Positions 19,807 through 29,247 are shown, counted from the first letter of the stretch. The stretch: 64,000 nt of DNA from SHZL01 sp963815185 (GCA_963815185.1 CAWFGC010000010.1:81138-145137), one strand, 5' to 3'. Made by a program: numbers and translations. The notes: generated by a model from the sequence alone, not told the origin.

Positions 19807-20807
19807 AGCCGATTGAATTCCCATCGCCCTGGCTGATTTTCCTCGGCAAGGCCACTGGCCAACTCGAGGCCAAAACCGGGCACGGCCTGGTGGACTGGCG
19901 GCGCGAGCACTGCCTGGCGCAGTTGCGCTTTCCCGGTTGCGTGGCCGACCTCGGCCTGCCGGATATGACCCCGGCCGAGGCCGCGGCCGCCGGCGCGCGC
20001 AGCCTGATCATCGGCGTCGCACCGGTCGGCGGCGCCCTGCAGCCGCAATGGACCGCCACGCTGGTCGAAGCACTGAACGCGGGATTGGACATCGTCAGCG
20101 GCATGCATATGCCGCTGGCAGCGGTGCCGGAACTGGCCGCAGCAGCGACCCGCAACGGACGCCAACTGATCGACATCCGCCGCCCGCCCGCCGGCATAAC
20201 GGCCGCCAGCGGCAGAAAACGCAGCGGCAAACGGCTGTTGATGGTCGGCACCGACTGTGCGGTGGGCAAAAAGTACACCGCGCTGGCACTGCACCGTGCG
20301 ATGCGGGAAAACGGCATGAACGCGACCTTCCGCGCCAGCGGCCAGACCGGCATCATGATCGCCGGCGGCGGCATACCGATGGACGCGGTGGTGTCTGATT
20401 TCCTCTCCGGCGCGGCCGAATTGTTATCGCCCGACAATGACCCCGAACATTGGGACGTGATCGAAGGCCAGGGCTCGCTGTTTCATCCCGCTTATGCGGC
20501 GGTGACACTGGGCCTGATGCACGGCTCGCAGCCCGATGCGCTGGTGCTGTGCCACCAGGCCGGGCGCGAGGTCATCGACGACTACCCGGATTACCCCATT
20601 CCGCCGTTGGACGAATGCGTACGCAGGTACGAGGAGGAGGCGGCGCTGACCAACCCCGGCGCGCGCTGTATCGGCGTGAGTCTCAATACCGCCGGGATGG
20701 GCAAGTTGGAAAGGACCAGTGCGCTGGCGATCTGCAACGAGGAAACCGGCCTGCTCTGCGTCGACCCCATCGCCACCGGCGTGCAGGCCCTGCTCGACCG
20801 GCTTTAA
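19803..20807 (+). CDS. dgcN: DUF1611 protein, DgcN-like D-glutamate N-acetyltransferase
   Basis: 334 residues. DUF1611 proteins include DgcN, shown to acetylate D-glutamate in the DgcN-DgcA D-glutamate pathway. Visible: an N-terminal Rossmann-like domain, a P-loop GTDCAVGKK at 149-157, RASGQTGIMIAGGGIP, and IEGQGSLFHPAYAAVT. The start is TTG inside the preceding gene (4-base overlap). DgcA, the usual epimerase partner, is absent; instead a D-aminoacylase is coupled to it. Stop codon lies in a 22-bp palindrome shared with the convergent MFS gene. Confidence 0.8.
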   Translation: MKPIEFPSPWLIFLGKATGQLEAKTGHGLVDWRREHCLAQLRFPGCVADLGLPDMTPAEAAAAGARSLIIGVAPVGGALQPQWTATLVEALNAGLDIVSGMHMPLAAVPELAAAATRNGRQLIDIRRPPAGITAASGRKRSGKRLLMVGTDCAVGKKYTALALHRAMRENGMNATFRASGQTGIMIAGGGIPMDAVVSDFLSGAAELLSPDNDPEHWDVIEGQGSLFHPAYAAVTLGLMHGSQPDALVLCHQAGREVIDDYPDYPIPPLDECVRRYEEEAALTNPGARCIGVSLNTAGMGKLERTSALAICNEETGLLCVDPIATGVQALLDRL

Positions 20808-20825
20808 CCCCGATATCGGGGTTAA
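20804..20825. terminator. Perfect 22-bp palindrome carrying both convergent stop codons
   Basis: The palindrome runs TTAACCCCGAT then its reverse complement and contains the TAA of the DUF1611 gene (20805-20807) and the TAA of the MFS gene on the other strand (20822-20824). A GC-rich hairpin without a clear U-tract; probably a bidirectional terminator. Confidence 0.6.
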
Positions 20826-22144
20826 GCGGCCTGGTCCACCGTCTGGTCGGCCCGCACCAGCAGGATCAGACCGGCACCCACCAGCGCGAACAAGGCACCG
20901 ACGGCGATCGCAGCCGTCCAGCCGAAGTATTGCGCCACCATGGACAACAAAATCGCGTTGACGAAGCCGATGATATTGCCCCCGGTATTCAACAAGCCGC
21001 CGGCCGCGCCCGCATGGCGCCCGCCAATGGCAATGCTGCTGGCCCAGTAAGTGGCGTCGGTGGTTTGATTGAAGAAAAAGCATAGTCCGAGCAGCACGGC
21101 CGCAGCGTAAGCGCTGGGGGTGAAAGCAACGCCGAGCAACAGCACGGCCGATGTCACCATGCCGATCAGGATGGGCATGCGGCAGCCCCAGCGTATGCCG
21201 ATGCGGCGGCACTGCCGGTCGCAGAACCAGCCACCCAGCGCCGCGCCGGCACCGGCGCAAATCCATTGGATCGAAGTGAGAAAGCCGGCTTCCTGTGCGC
21301 CAAAGCCCCGCACCTTGACCAGGTAGTAAAAGCCCCAGCTAAAAATGACGTAGTAGACGAAATTCATGCAGACATAGCTTAAGGTCAGCAGCAGCATGTC
21401 GCGGTTTTTCAGTATCAGCAGCCAGCCTGGCTGGGCCGCGCCGCTGACACCGGACTGAACGTGACTGGATGCGATCAGCGCCACTTCGGCAGCGTTGGTG
21501 CCGCGGTGTTGGGCCGGATCATCGCGCGCATACCACCACCACAGCGCCGCGCCGACAATGCCAAAAGGCGCCATGATGACAAAGCCGGTACGCCAGCCGA
21601 ACTGATCCATCAACCAGGGCAGCAACGATGCGGTGGCAGCCAGACCCAAGGTCAAACCAGTGCTGGTCAGGCCGGTGGGAAACCCCCATCCGGCGGGCGG
21701 GAACCAGCGCTCGATGCTGATGTTCATCACCGGATAAACCGGCGCATGCACCATGCCGACGAAGAATTGTACCGTCATCAGGGTCATCAGAATCACCGTG
21801 ACCGAGGCGGTATCCCGGCCCGGCACCAGGCTGGTGATGACGATCAGCACTGCCCAGGCCACCGCGATAATGGCCAGCGCTTTGCGCGGGCCGATACGGT
21901 CGCCGAACAGGCCGCCGGGGAACTGGAAAATCGCATAACCGAGCGGAAACGCCGACATCACCCAGCCCCACTGGATCTCCGTCAGTTGCAGATCCGCCAT
22001 CATTCCCGGTGCGGCAATTGAAAGATTACCGCGGAAGAAATAGGAAAGAAAACTGACGAACATCAGAATGCCCAGGACGCGCCAGCGCACATTGGTGGGC
22101 CGCTCCATCGCAGCGGGTGGGGCCATGGTGTCGGGTGCGGTCAT
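20822..22144 (-). CDS. MFS transporter, anion:cation symporter type
   Basis: 440 residues with 12 predicted membrane segments. FLSYFFRGNLSIAAPGMMADL and FQFPGGLFGDRIGPRKAL (loop 2-3 motif) match the ACS group of MFS carriers that take up organic anions such as hexuronates, glucarate or phthalate. Convergent with the D-aminoacylase/DgcN pair; it may share a transcript with the cyclodeaminase-like gene upstream on the same strand (141-base gap). Substrate not determined. Confidence 0.85.
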   Translation of the reverse strand: MTAPDTMAPPAAMERPTNVRWRVLGILMFVSFLSYFFRGNLSIAAPGMMADLQLTEIQWGWVMSAFPLGYAIFQFPGGLFGDRIGPRKALAIIAVAWAVLIVITSLVPGRDTASVTVILMTLMTVQFFVGMVHAPVYPVMNISIERWFPPAGWGFPTGLTSTGLTLGLAATASLLPWLMDQFGWRTGFVIMAPFGIVGAALWWWYARDDPAQHRGTNAAEVALIASSHVQSGVSGAAQPGWLLILKNRDMLLLTLSYVCMNFVYYVIFSWGFYYLVKVRGFGAQEAGFLTSIQWICAGAGAALGGWFCDRQCRRIGIRWGCRMPILIGMVTSAVLLLGVAFTPSAYAAAVLLGLCFFFNQTTDATYWASSIAIGGRHAGAAGGLLNTGGNIIGFVNAILLSMVAQYFGWTAAIAVGALFALVGAGLILLVRADQTVDQAA

Positions 22145-22285
22145 GAGGAAGTCTCTCTGCTTATTATTGTCGGCCGGCGACCATAATGGACCAACTGTGC
22201 GCCTGTCTCAATGCATAAGCCCAATCAGGGGCACCACGCGCTACCGTCAGTGCCGAGGCGATTCATTGCAAACTGAGCCCGGATG

Positions 22286-23248
22286 TCACGATGCACCCGC
22301 TTCACGCACCGCAGCGAAACGTTCCGCCACCAACTCCGCCGCGGCCAGGTCTTCCAGGCTGGTTCCGACCGATTTGAACAGGGTGATTTGCCGCTCTGAT
22401 TCACGGCCTCTGCAATCGCCCCGCGTCAGCCCGAACAAATCGCCGCGGATATCGCTTTCATCGATCACCCCATCGCGCAAGCCCTGCACCACCTCACCGG
22501 CTTCGCGCAGCGCGCCGGCCCGGGTATCGACATAAATGGCCGCCCGCCGCAAAGCCTCGTCGTCGACCTCGCGCATCGCCGGGGTGAACGCCCCCACCAG
22601 ATCCAGATGCTGGCCGGGCTGCAGCCAATCGCCACGAATCAACGGCTCCGTGGCCATGGTGGCGCAGGAGATAATGTCGGCCGACGCGACGGCGCGTTCA
22701 AGATCAGTGACCGGCGCAAGGTCGAATTGCGCCGCGCTGAAAAGCCCGGCCACCCGCCGCGCCTGCTCCGTGCGCCGGCCCCACACCTGCACTTTTTCGA
22801 TGGGCTGGTTGCTGCAGTGCGCGGCGATCAGGCACTCCGACATCGACCCGGTGCCCACCATCAACAGGGATTTCGCATCCCGCCGCGCCAGGTAGCGCGC
22901 CGCCAGCGCGGAGGCCGCAGCCGTGCGCCGCCGCGTCAGTTCCCGGGCGTCCATCATCATTTCCGCCACACCGGTCTTGGCGTCGAGCAACAGGTAGGTC
23001 GCATTCACCGTGGGCAGGTTCAGCGCGGCGTTGCCGGGAAAAACGCTGGCGATCTTGACGCCGATTTTGCCGCCGCTATGCCACGCTGGCATCACCAGCA
23101 AATGCCCGTCAGGGGCATCGGCCGGCCCGATGGGGTAGTGCAAGCGTTCGGGCGGCGCCTCGCAGCTGCGGAACGCCATCTCCAGCGCAGCGATCAGCCC
23201 GGGATAGTCGAGCAGTTCCGATATTTGCCGATCGCTCAGGTGGATCAT
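22286..23248 (-). CDS. Ornithine cyclodeaminase/mu-crystallin family protein
   Basis: 320 residues with the family Rossmann fold. Evidence: GKIGVKIASVFPGN near the N-terminus, DARELTRRRTAAASALAARYL, the nucleotide loop LMVGTGSMSECLIAAH, and HLDLVGAFTPAMREVDDE. Members include ornithine cyclodeaminase, ketimine reductase and alanine dehydrogenase, all acting on amino/imino acids with NAD(P)H. This fits the neighbouring D-amino-acid genes. 36 bases separate it from the regulator gene upstream. Confidence 0.85.
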   Translation of the reverse strand: MIHLSDRQISELLDYPGLIAALEMAFRSCEAPPERLHYPIGPADAPDGHLLVMPAWHSGGKIGVKIASVFPGNAALNLPTVNATYLLLDAKTGVAEMMMDARELTRRRTAAASALAARYLARRDAKSLLMVGTGSMSECLIAAHCSNQPIEKVQVWGRRTEQARRVAGLFSAAQFDLAPVTDLERAVASADIISCATMATEPLIRGDWLQPGQHLDLVGAFTPAMREVDDEALRRAAIYVDTRAGALREAGEVVQGLRDGVIDESDIRGDLFGLTRGDCRGRESERQITLFKSVGTSLEDLAAAELVAERFAAVREAGAS

Positions 23249-23284
23249 TTATTTCGCTCCCGTTGCCGGCAGGCCGGTGCGTTC

Positions 23285-24307
23285 TCAGGCATCCGTTTTG
23301 ACATGCCGGATCATCGCATTGACCGCCGCTGAAGCTTTGGTCACCCGGATTATGATTGCCGGATGTGCCGCGGTGAACACCCGGAACACCTCGTCCACAA
23401 ACCCCTGGCCGACCTGTTTGACTTCTCGCATGTCCAGTTCGATTTCGGAGAACTTGTCGAGATTGTGTAGCAGCCGCTTGGCTTCCGAGCGGGAAACATA
23501 GTCAGGTCGCAGCAGTTTCACAAGGACCCGGGTTTTCTCAAACCTGAAGTCGTATTCCTCAGGTGCAAATTCACCGAATATATCTTCCAGCCGGGTGCGC
23601 GAGTCCTTCAGCAGCTCGAACTGAACCAACGTGCCTTCGATAAAGCGGGGATTGGAAACGAACATGTCATCGCGTTCCCGGTCCCATTCGATCTGCAGCC
23701 TGTGGGATCGGAGCACAAAACGGTCGGCCGCACGGGACACGAAGAAAATGCCTTCTCCCGAATGCGCGCTGGGCATCGTCGTGGTCTTGCCCTTGATCAA
23801 TTCGATCATCGCGGCGTGCTCGTCCGCCAGCGCAAACTTTTCCGCGATGGAATGAAATGCGCCGATACCGCCGTCCTTGATGTTGAAGCATATCCTGGCA
23901 GCATCCACCAGGACTTCAATGCTGCAGCGCTCCGCCATCGAGTGATCGATGGCGTTGTTCAGCATCTCGGTAAATGCGTAATGCACAATCGCCTCGACAT
24001 TTTCCGCCAGACGAGAAAGGTTCAGCGTGATCGCAAGCTGTTCGTAAACCTGCGCCTCGTCAAGGCCGGCCAGGGCCAGTTCACGTTTGAAACGGTGCGG
24101 TTGCGGTGCGGCATCGCCGGGAAAATACCGCGCCGCGCGGGTCGAGCCGGTTTTGAATATGTCTCCGGTGGCAATCAGCTTGCGCAGGTGCAAACTCACT
24201 GCCTGCCGGCTGATACCCAGGTGCTGCGCGAGTTCCGGGCCGGTGGCGGCCGGGTGTTTGGCGATGTAGTCGCGAACCGCTTCGCGTGTCGAGTCAGGCT
24301 GGCGCAT
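23285..24307 (-). CDS. HTH-HATPase-STAS-like (DUF4325) regulator
   Basis: 340 residues in three parts. Residues 1-65 are a winged HTH (AQHLGISRQAVSLHLRKL). Residues 75-230 are a GHKL ATPase like anti-sigma/histidine-kinase domains (N-box FTEMLNNAIDHS, then IKDGGIGAF and HSGEGIFFVSRA). Residues 250-335 are a STAS-like DUF4325 domain (LDMREVKQVGQGFVDEVFR). This links DNA binding to an ATP-sensing, partner-switching-like module. It is divergent from the Rieske operon across a 245-base AT-rich gap, so it probably controls that operon, the cyclodeaminase side, or both. Signal unknown. Confidence 0.8.
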   Translation of the reverse strand: MRQPDSTREAVRDYIAKHPAATGPELAQHLGISRQAVSLHLRKLIATGDIFKTGSTRAARYFPGDAAPQPHRFKRELALAGLDEAQVYEQLAITLNLSRLAENVEAIVHYAFTEMLNNAIDHSMAERCSIEVLVDAARICFNIKDGGIGAFHSIAEKFALADEHAAMIELIKGKTTTMPSAHSGEGIFFVSRAADRFVLRSHRLQIEWDRERDDMFVSNPRFIEGTLVQFELLKDSRTRLEDIFGEFAPEEYDFRFEKTRVLVKLLRPDYVSRSEAKRLLHNLDKFSEIELDMREVKQVGQGFVDEVFRVFTAAHPAIIIRVTKASAAVNAMIRHVKTDA

Positions 24308-24552
24308 GTTGCAGATTGTAAAGTTATTCGCAAGAGAATTAAATATTAATTGTCAATTCATTTTGCAATCATCATCCGATTGTCAAGAGATACGCAAGTA
24401 CGGATAAATTTAATTATCAAGCTCAGAATGGAGCCCAGGCTGGGTCCATCGCGGCAGCCAATCCCCCGGCGTTGAAACCTCGCAGTGGTGGAACCAACGT
24501 AGCATTCTGGTCACAATACAAGGCTCAACACGACCTTTGCGAGCCGAACCGG
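24308..24552. promoter_or_regulatory. AT-rich divergent promoter region, regulator / Rieske operon
   Basis: This gap between divergent starts is much more AT-rich (24310-24420) than its surroundings and contains repeated TTGTCAA and CGCAAG words (CGCAAGAG near 24327, GATTGTCAAGAGATACGCAAG near 24378) that could bind the HTH protein. The Rieske frame is open upstream to 24472, but homology begins at 24553. Confidence 0.45.
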
Positions 24553-25710
24553 ATGTCCACCGCCATCGAACCCAATGTCCTGCCCGGCCTTGAGCCCACC
24601 CTGCCCTCCTCCTGGTACCTGCAGGACAAGTACTACGCATTGGAGCGCGAACACATCTTCATGCGCGAATGGATCTGCGTGGGGCGCGAAGAACAACTGC
24701 CCGGCGCCGGCGATCATATCGTGCTGGATCTTTACGGCGAAAGCATCCTGCTGCTGCGCAATGAGCAATCCGAACTGAAAGCCTTCTACAACGTCTGCCG
24801 CCACCGCGGCGCGCGCATCTGCCCGGCAGCGGAAGACGACGATTCCGTGCTGGCGCTGAAGGGCGGCGTGGTCAACAAGAGGGCCATCATCTGCCCCTAC
24901 CACGCCTGGACCTACGACCTGAACGGCCAACTCACCCGCGCGCCGTTCATGAACGAGCCACCGGGCTTCGATATGAAAGGCGTGCATCTGCACCCGGTGG
25001 GAGTGGAAACCTGGGGCGGATTCATCTTCCTCAACCTGACCCCGGCAGAAGCGCCGTCGTTCGATGACACCATCGCCGTCGCCAAACGCCGCTTCACCCG
25101 CTACCCGCTGGTGGATCTGCGCATCGCCCGCACCATCAGCTACGAGGTCAAGGCCAACTGGAAAGTGCTGTGCGAGAATTACAACGAGTGCTACCACTGC
25201 GGGCCGGTGCACCCGGAGCTGTGCCGTATCGTGCCGGCCTTCCGCGAGGCTGGCGGCGCCGGTCTGGACTGGGAGCGCGGCATCCCGCATCGCGAAGGCG
25301 CCACGACCTTCACTTTCAGCGGTGAATCCACGCGCCGCAGCTTTCCCGGCCTGAACGAAGACGAACAGGTGCGGCACAAGGGTGAACTGGTCTACCCCAA
25401 CCTGTTCCTCAGCCTGGCGCGCGAGCACGTGGTCTTCTATATCCTGCACGCCAGGGGGCCGGGTAAAACCCAAATCGACTGCCACTTCCTGTTCGAGCCC
25501 GAGGAAATGGAAATGATGGATTTCGACCCCTCCGACGTGGTGGACTTCTGGCACATCGTCAACCGCCAGGACTGGGCCATCTGCGAACGGGTGCAGCAGG
25601 GCATGAGCGCGCGCGTGCACGAACGCGGCGTGTATGCGCCGATGGAAGACTGGAACCTCGACATCCGCCGCTACGTGCAGGACCGGATTGGACCCCATGC
25701 CGAAGATTGA
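24553..25710 (+). CDS. Rieske non-heme iron oxygenase, alpha subunit
   Basis: 385 residues. The Rieske [2Fe-2S] ligands are C82-x-H84 and C114-x2-H117 (CPYHAW), with an unusually long insert between them. The mononuclear iron site is NYNECYHCGPVHPEL (H215, H220), with a third ligand probably Asp in NRQDW. The layout resembles choline/glycine-betaine/carnitine-type Rieske monooxygenases as much as ring-hydroxylating dioxygenases. No reductase or ferredoxin gene follows; the next genes are a propeller-like protein (14-base overlap) and a FAD oxidoreductase. Substrate not inferable. Confidence 0.88.
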   Translation: MSTAIEPNVLPGLEPTLPSSWYLQDKYYALEREHIFMREWICVGREEQLPGAGDHIVLDLYGESILLLRNEQSELKAFYNVCRHRGARICPAAEDDDSVLALKGGVVNKRAIICPYHAWTYDLNGQLTRAPFMNEPPGFDMKGVHLHPVGVETWGGFIFLNLTPAEAPSFDDTIAVAKRRFTRYPLVDLRIARTISYEVKANWKVLCENYNECYHCGPVHPELCRIVPAFREAGGAGLDWERGIPHREGATTFTFSGESTRRSFPGLNEDEQVRHKGELVYPNLFLSLAREHVVFYILHARGPGKTQIDCHFLFEPEEMEMMDFDPSDVVDFWHIVNRQDWAICERVQQGMSARVHERGVYAPMEDWNLDIRRYVQDRIGPHAED

Positions 25711-26683
25711 AAGCGCTTCAGCCGCCCCCGGCGCCAGCTTCAAACCCCCCATTCTGATCGCCACCTCGGTGGTGCGCGGCGCACACCAGGGCGAAAGCCA
25801 TGGCGGCGTGTACCTGGTGGACTTCGCCAACCGCAATATCGACCAGGTGGTGGACTGGAACGCAACCGATATCGATTTCAGCGGACGCGGCTGGGACCGC
25901 GGCCTGCGCGGCATCGCCTTCTTCGGCAATGAAATCTACATCGCCGCCAGCGACGAACTGTTCGTCTACGACCGCAACTTCAAAGTCCAGCGCTCCTTCC
26001 GCAGCAGCTATCTGAAACACTGTCACGAGATCTTCCGCCTCAACAACCACCTCTACCTGACCGCGACCGGCTGCGACAGCATCCTCGCCTTCGACCTCGA
26101 GCGGCAGGTGTTTTTCTGGGCGATCCATATTGCGCTGACCGAGGAGGGTCCGGTAGGCACGGCCTATGACCCCACCGGCATCAACGGGCCAGGCGGCGAA
26201 AATGGCCCGCGCGCAAACAACGCATTACATCTGAACAATGTCTACGTGGACAAGCGCGGCATGTTTGTCAGCGGCCTGCGCACCCACGCCATGCTGCATA
26301 TCGGCAACCAGAATGCCGTCAGCCTGGCGGTCGACCTGCCGCCGGGCATCCACAATGCACAACCGCTGGGCGACGGCGTGCTGTTCATCGACACCGACGC
26401 CGACATGCTGCGCTACGTCCAACGCGACGGAGCGGAAACCCGATTTCCCGTTCCGCGCCACGACCCGGCCAAACTCACCCACACCGAACTCGGCGACGAA
26501 AAACTGGCGCGGCAGGGCTTCGGCCGCGGCCTGTGCGTGGTCAACGAACGCCTGATCGCCGCCGGATCTTCGCCCTCCACCATCGCACTGTTCGACCTGC
26601 CCTCCGGCGCCGAAGTGGCCCGGGTCAATTTCTCCATGGACGTGCGCAACGCCATCCATGGGCTGGAAGTGTGGCCCTATTGA
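25697..26683 (+). CDS. Propeller-like protein (DUF4915/TIGR03032-like)
   Basis: 328 residues, intact paralog of 2620-3547. Repeating short strands (ESHGGVYLVDF, RGLRGIAFFGNEIYIAAS, HCHEIFRLNNHLYLTATG, NNVYVDKRGMFVSGLRT, FGRGLCVVNERLIAAGSSPS) suggest a five- to six-bladed beta-propeller. No signal peptide is seen. The start ATG lies within the last 14 bases of the Rieske gene, so the two are translationally coupled. Its constant place beside the oxygenase suggests an enzyme or binding role in the same pathway; this is inference. Confidence 0.75.
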   Translation: MPKIESASAAPGASFKPPILIATSVVRGAHQGESHGGVYLVDFANRNIDQVVDWNATDIDFSGRGWDRGLRGIAFFGNEIYIAASDELFVYDRNFKVQRSFRSSYLKHCHEIFRLNNHLYLTATGCDSILAFDLERQVFFWAIHIALTEEGPVGTAYDPTGINGPGGENGPRANNALHLNNVYVDKRGMFVSGLRTHAMLHIGNQNAVSLAVDLPPGIHNAQPLGDGVLFIDTDADMLRYVQRDGAETRFPVPRHDPAKLTHTELGDEKLARQGFGRGLCVVNERLIAAGSSPSTIALFDLPSGAEVARVNFSMDVRNAIHGLEVWPY

Positions 26684-26696
26684 GCCCCGGCAGAAC

Positions 26697-28326
26697 ATGA
26701 AGACTGCATCCATGATGAACGACTCCAAAACAGGTAACTATGGGGCCATAGTGATAGGCGCCGGCCACAACGGCCTGACCTGCGCCTTCTACCTGGCCAA
26801 GGCCGGAATCAAGACCTGCGTGCTGGAGCGCCGCAACCTCGTCGGCGGCTGCGCCGTCACCGAGGAAATCGACCCGAAGAACGCCCCCGGCAACAAAGTA
26901 TCGACCGCCTCCTACATGGCCAGCATGCTGCGCCCGGAAGTCATCAGAGACATGGAGCTCGGCCGCCACGGCCTGAAGATGATCGCCGCCGACCCCGGCG
27001 TGCAAGTCGCCTTCGAAGACGGCAGCGTACTGCCCTGGTGGCACGACCAGCAGCGCACCCACGAAGAACTTACCCGCTACAGCCGCAAGGACGCCGACGC
27101 CTTCTTCAAACTGGACGAAGAACTCAAAGTCCTGGCCGGTTACCTGCAACCCTTCTTCCTGGAGCCACCACCCAACACCGAAGCCACCGGCCTGGCCGGC
27201 CTGCTGGAAATCATCCGCGTCGGCAAACGCCTGCGCGGCCTCAACGGCAAAAAGATCAGCGAACTCGTCGCCTTCCTCACCGGCAGCCTGGAACAACTGC
27301 TGGACAGATACTTCGAATCAGAACAGGTCAAACGGCTCATCCTGGCCAACAACCTCTACGGCAAACACGGCGGCCCCAGGGACTCAGGCAGCGCCATGGG
27401 CCTGCTGTTTCACCTCCTAAGCGGCGGCGAGGACGAGAAACAGGGCTTCACCGGCCACGTCATCGGCGGCATGGGCGCCATCACCCAGGCCATGGCCAAA
27501 GCCTGCGTCGAGGCAGGCGTGGACATCAAAACCGGCACTGAAGTGGAAAAAGTGCACATCGTCGGCAACACCGCAAAAGGCGTCATCCTCAAAAACGGCG
27601 ACGAACTCAAAGCCGACATCATCGTCAGCAACGCCGACCCCAAACGCACCTTCCTCACCCTGGTCGAACCAAAGCACCTCGACCCCGACTTCATCCAACA
27701 AGTCAAAGCCATCGTCATGAACGGCCCCAGCGCCAAGGTCAACCTGGTGCTGAACGAAGCGCCCCAGGCTCACCGGCATGCCCGAAGACGCACCGCCGCT
27801 GCAAAGAATGCTCTACACCCTGGTGCCCACCTTCGACCAGGCGCAGGCCTGTTATAACGCGGCGCAGAATGGAGAAATTGCGCAGGACCTCTGGGTGGAC
27901 TGCATCGAGGCTTCGGCCATCGACCCCGGCCTCGTCACGCCAGGGCACCACGTGCTCACCAGCTTTGTGCAATACGTGCCCTACCACCTCAAAGGGACGA
28001 ACTGGGATGAACAGCGCGAAGCGTTCGGCGACCGCGTCATCGAAATCATCGGGCAATATGCCCCCAACGTGCCCGCAGCCATCGTCGGCAGGGACATCAT
28101 CACCCCCCTCGACCTCGAACGCCGCTTCGGCATCACCGAAGGCAATATCTTCCATGGCGACATTCGCCTGGACCAGTTGTTCTTCATGCGGCCGGTGGCG
28201 GGCTGGGCGCGTTATCGGACGCCGGTTGATGGGCTGTATTTGTGTGGCGCCGGGACGCATCCGGGGGGTGGGGTTACGGGGGCGCCGGGGTTTTGTGCGG
28301 CGGGGGTCGTTTTGGGTAAGCGTTAG
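26697..28326 (+). pseudogene. FAD-dependent oxidoreductase (phytoene desaturase-like), one frameshift
   Basis: Flavin amine oxidase/phytoene desaturase superfamily. The N-terminal dinucleotide fold is AIVIGAGHNGLTCAFYLAKAG; the C-terminal FAD motif is DGLYLCGAGTHPGGGVTGAPG. About 540 residues when joined. The frame shifts near 27768, where GCGCCCC appears to hold one extra C. Starts at 26697, 26712 or 26715 are all possible. Third gene of the Rieske/propeller operon (13-base gap). It likely oxidises or desaturates the same pathway compound. The break is most simply a homopolymer error. Confidence 0.82.
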
Positions 28327-28369
28327 AAATGGCGCGGTTTTGGTCATTATCAGCCAATTAACAGGCCGT

Positions 28370-28474
28370 GGTGCGGTTAACGGAGAGGAAATTTGCCGAA
28401 TAATGTCTGAATTAAGCGAGAGTTACGGACCGGAGTTCACACTCTATACTAAAGAAATGAACGTTAACCGCACC
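28370..28474. repeat. 13-bp perfect inverted repeat upstream of the first cassette
   Basis: GGTGCGGTTAACG at 28370-28382 and its reverse complement at 28462-28474 bracket 79 bases. It ends 18 bases before a GTTAGGC integron-type core site. It might be a degenerate attachment site or regulatory element; otherwise 28327-28506 has no gene I can support. Confidence 0.5.
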
Positions 28475-28491
28475 ATTTCCATAAAATTGTA

Positions 28492-28498
28492 GTTAGGC
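28492..28498 (+). other. attC/attI-type core site, GTTAGGC (3' half)
   Basis: Perfect GTTRRRY recombination core 9 bases before the start codon of the next gene. No matching RYYYAAC half is seen upstream, so it may be the left boundary of the cassette cluster. Confidence 0.45.
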
Positions 28499-28506
28499 GA
28501 CATCAG

Positions 28507-29247
28507 ATGAACGAACCCGACGACAGCATCGGTGACCTCCTGCGCGAGTTTTACGGGACGTTCGGAGTGCCGGACGAGGGCCCTCCGGCGGGTTTCAACG
28601 TCACTGCAACGCTCGGAGATCATGTGCCACAGGCGGACCTCGCTGTTCTGAAGGCGGCCCTCAGTGATGAAGTAGCCCGCCGGCAACTTCGCGAGTGCCG
28701 CGCGCTTCTCGACGACTTGGCTACGCGGCTTACGAGCGAGGAACTACTGCGAGAGCTATGTGGCATCCCACTTCCCGTCGGCCGAAACGTGGAGGAGCTC
28801 TCGAGCGGCGTCTTCTGGTTCGCCTTGGCCGGGAGCCTCGACAAGCGAGAAGGCGGGCTGCCTGTAACGCCCCTTGATGGGATGCTTGATCTTCCTCTTC
28901 CGCTCAAGGTGCAGATGACCGTTCAAGGCTCCCTCGTCCTGCGGCTCTACGTGGCACTCGTTTACATGCGAGAGGGCGTTCTAGCTGACTTGATCGCAGC
29001 GAGTGCCCGAGCTGGTGGTCCGTGTTCAGGCCGCGTCAGAAAACTCCTCAATTCAGACTTCGTGCGCCGGCTGCGAAACGCGCTATCCCATGGCTCATTC
29101 TCACCATGCGTGGCGGGGCTGGTCTTCCGGGACGATGATGGGGCAGTCGTTGCGACGCCTGGTTTCTTGAACTGGCTCTGCACGTGGTTGATGCTCATAC
29201 AGCTTCAAGCGCTCACCGCTGGCGCAAGGAGTCCACATGTCACCTAA
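28507..29247 (+). CDS. Putative HEPN-like protein, integron cassette gene
   Basis: 246-residue soluble protein with no full family recognised. The C-terminal FVRRLRNALSHGSFSP contains R190-N-A-L-S-H195, the R-x4-H motif of HEPN RNases/toxins, in the expected helical context. Its stop codon TAA lies inside the attC core that follows, and a GTTAGGC core precedes its start, the classical cassette arrangement. It could be a toxin, abortive-infection or defence protein; no nucleotidyltransferase partner is adjacent. Confidence 0.55.
   Translation: MNEPDDSIGDLLREFYGTFGVPDEGPPAGFNVTATLGDHVPQADLAVLKAALSDEVARRQLRECRALLDDLATRLTSEELLRELCGIPLPVGRNVEELSSGVFWFALAGSLDKREGGLPVTPLDGMLDLPLPLKVQMTVQGSLVLRLYVALVYMREGVLADLIAASARAGGPCSGRVRKLLNSDFVRRLRNALSHGSFSPCVAGLVFRDDDGAVVATPGFLNWLCTWLMLIQLQALTAGARSPHVT

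Noticed and set aside
24511..25929. 472-codon open frame on the minus strand
   Set aside because: Lies antisense to the Rieske gene, has no recognisable motif and is explained by GC-rich codon bias.
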